From an uncultured Bacillota bacterium (GTDB taxonomy: Bacteria; Bacillota; Dehalobacteriia; UBA7702): a DNA stretch of 33,752 bases. Numbering within the stretch: the first letter of the stretch is position 1; every line of letters starts with the position of its first letter. The stretch covers positions 1 through 33,752 of the forward strand of contig CAKUYE010000022.1 in NCBI GenBank assembly GCA_934702375.1. Direction: 5' to 3'. Under the pieces are notes generated by a model. It searched no databases. It had not been told where the DNA came from and was given only the letters and a program-made list of their open reading frames with translations. A program made the translations under genes and the position numbers. This document shows positions 32,689-33,752 of the stretch, piece after piece.

Positions 32689-32714
32689 GCCCCGGGAGAA
32701 ATTTTTCCCGGGGC
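32689..32714. terminator. Bidirectional terminator between convergent genes
   Basis: GCCCCGGGA (32689-32697) pairs with TCCCGGGGC (32706-32714). It lies 8 bases after the PRC-barrel stop and 18 bases before the MFS stop on the other strand. T-tracts on both sides are weak, but the stem is very stable. Confidence 0.75.
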
Positions 32715-32731
32715 AGTTGTATGCTGTAGTT

Positions 32732-33484
32732 TCAATGGGATTCCGCAGCTCCCTGTTTATTCTTTTTGATTTTACGGTTCAGCACCACCGAAGCGATGAG
32801 GCCGACAACGGCAAAGCCCAGCATGATGAGGAACACGTGCTTGTAACCGGCAGCACCGGGATAAGCATCCATCATGGCGCCGACGATGGCATTCATATAA
32901 ACATCGGGGAAGAAGCCGATGACGGAAACCACACCGATGGCAGTACCCATTAAGGAACGGGGTACTTTTTGACATTCATCCAGGGTAGCAAAGTAGATGC
33001 CCCGCATGGCGAAGATCCCGGCACTGAAAAGGAGCATCAGAACGATGGCAATGATCAGCACCGAGGGAGAAGCCGGCAAAAAGGCAAAACCAGCCAGAGC
33101 CGCCACGATAATCACAAAGCAGCACGCTACCACAAAGGAAATGGAGCCCAGCTTATCGGCAACGGCACCGCCAACGGGAGCTGCCACAAATTGCAGGCAA
33201 TAGGACTTGGCGATGGCAATGGCCCCGGCAGCAGTGGCAAGAAAGGCAAAAGCCAGCATTTTACGGGGAGAAAATTTATCGGCAAGATAACCCCCGGGAG
33301 CGTAAAAGATCATGGATGTTACGCCGTAAATACTGAGGGTAGCGGCAAACTGGGTATTGGTGAGACCGACGCCTTCAAAAAGAGAATCATAAAAAGTCCA
33401 ACGAAGATAAGGCAAGAAGTAAATCGAAACGGCGCCTAAGGCCAACACCAAAAGGATCAAATAACGGTTTTTTTGTTTTTCCAT
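32732..33484 (-). CDS. MFS transporter with apparent internal deletion
   Basis: The gene encodes 250 residues, against about 400-430 for the family. The first three helices are present (LLVLALGAVSIYFLPYLRW; AATLSIYGVTSMIFYAPGGY with the following LADKFSPRK loop-2/3 motif; MLAFAFLATAAGAIAIAKSY). The sequence then passes straight into a segment that looks like the start of the second-half motif (CLQFVAAPVGGAVADKLG), followed by four more helices and a charged tail. About 170 residues, helices 4-7, appear to be missing in frame, with no stop or shift. The start ATG (33484) has AGGAGG; a GTG one codon earlier is less well spaced. A sigma-54 promoter lies upstream. It may be a decayed gene or a real half-size protein. 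Confidence 0.8.
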   Translation of the reverse strand: MEKQKNRYLILLVLALGAVSIYFLPYLRWTFYDSLFEGVGLTNTQFAATLSIYGVTSMIFYAPGGYLADKFSPRKMLAFAFLATAAGAIAIAKSYCLQFVAAPVGGAVADKLGSISFVVACCFVIIVAALAGFAFLPASPSVLIIAIVLMLLFSAGIFAMRGIYFATLDECQKVPRSLMGTAIGVVSVIGFFPDVYMNAIVGAMMDAYPGAAGYKHVFLIMLGFAVVGLIASVVLNRKIKKNKQGAAESH

Positions 33485-33549
33485 CACAAACCTCCTGACA
33501 TTAAGTCATACATACATTCAACTCAAAAGCTCACGACGCTTAAAATTAA

Positions 33550-33565
33550 TGCAAGAAGTGTGCCA
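33550..33565 (-). promoter_or_regulatory. Sigma-54 promoter of the MFS gene
   Basis: On the minus strand TGGCACACTTCTTGCA matches the -24/-12 pattern with correct spacing, 65 bases upstream of the MFS start. No activator gene is visible next to it within the window. Confidence 0.87.
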
Positions 33566-33582
33566 GAAAAAGATGAGGGCGT

Positions 33583-33612
33583 AAAAAATCCGCTTAAGGG
33601 AATAAGCGATTC
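33583..33612. terminator. Bidirectional terminator-like hairpin
   Basis: CGCTTA (33591-33596) and TAAGCG (33603-33608) with flanking A/T pairs are bordered by AAAAAA on one side and TTCTTTTT on the other. It could end a gene lying beyond the right edge on the minus strand. Confidence 0.55.
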
Positions 33613-33752
33613 TTTTTCCGTTCGCCGGTCTGCAAAGACGCTTCCCGGCAAAATTTTTTCGCTATGCCGCTTTGAGACGCGGCACTTTGGGGCCAAAGTG
33701 CCCAAAGCCCCGGGGTTTCGATTCCCCGGACCCCAAAACGACTCGGGGCTCG
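33613..33752. repeat. G+C-rich hairpins at the right edge, no gene seen
   Basis: GGCACTTTGG-GG-CCAAAGTGCC (33681-33702) is a perfect hairpin, and CCGGGG/CCCCGG (33710-33715 and 33724-33729) form another around TTTCGATT. Base composition is unlike the coding regions. It looks like the start of a dispersed repeat. I see no credible coding sequence. Confidence 0.5.

Noticed and set aside
33700..33735. tRNA T-arm
   Set aside because: CCGGGG-TTTCGATT-CCCCGG looks like a T-arm, but no acceptor, D or anticodon arms can be built around it and the loop is one base too long.
1..33752. Pyrrolysine genes (pylT, pylS, pylBCD) or a RamA-type activator inside the window
   Set aside because: No reading frame or tRNA-like structure fitting them was found on either strand.

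Overview
The window looks like a chromosomal segment of an anaerobic Bacillota (probably class Clostridia). The basis is the housekeeping order pth-mfd-PpiC/PrsA-type lipoproteins, type II signal peptides, AGGAGG-type ribosome sites and the B12-dependent methylamine gene content. It is an island for using quaternary and secondary methylamines, joined at its right end to a housekeeping block. Nearly every gene is on the minus strand, so transcription runs right to left.

Layout from right to left. (1) 32.7-33.6 kb: a sigma-54-promoted, internally shortened MFS transporter. (2) 31.2-32.7 kb: pth and a divergent PRC-barrel gene. (3) 25.4-31.2 kb: mfd and two PpiC/PrsA-like foldase lipoproteins. 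(4) 20.2-25.3 kb: a sigma-54 activator, three perfect palindromes (GATGCGTnnACGCATC), a -24/-12 promoter, then mtbB-mtbC-TSUP permease. mtbB has one in-frame TAG at codon 350, where the archaeal dimethylamine methyltransferase carries pyrrolysine, so the host should decode UAG as pyrrolysine. (5) 13.2-20.0 kb: a second sigma-54 activator and a sigma-54-promoted operon of a hydantoinase/oxoprolinase-type ASKHA ATPase, two co-linear paralogues resembling the MetH activation domain with a C-terminal Cys cluster, and a QueG-like iron-sulfur protein. I read this as a candidate ATP-dependent corrinoid reactivation system. It is bracketed by direct repeats sharing a 142-bp core (141 of 142 identical). 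(6) 11.6-12.4 kb: a DMT/EamA exporter. (7) 5.4-11.4 kb: a TetR regulator with three related operator-like palindromes and the operon BCCT - MttB homologue (no pyrrolysine) - BCCT - yajC. (8) 1-5.3 kb: a third sigma-54 activator, a -24/-12 promoter, BCCT - MttB homologue, then a terminator-like hairpin and the 5' end of another BCCT gene.

Proposed working. BCCT carriers import betaine-like compounds. MttB-family enzymes demethylate quaternary amines, and MtbB demethylates dimethylamine, onto the corrinoid protein MtbC. The ATPase/MetH-activation-like/QueG-like operon returns oxidised corrinoid to Co(I). Sigma-54 and three PAS-AAA+ activators switch the modules on by substrate. No methyltransferase from corrinoid to tetrahydrofolate or CoM, no classical RamA-type activator and no pyl genes are present in the window, so they must lie elsewhere.

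Family assignments come from motifs, length and context read by eye. No database search was run.
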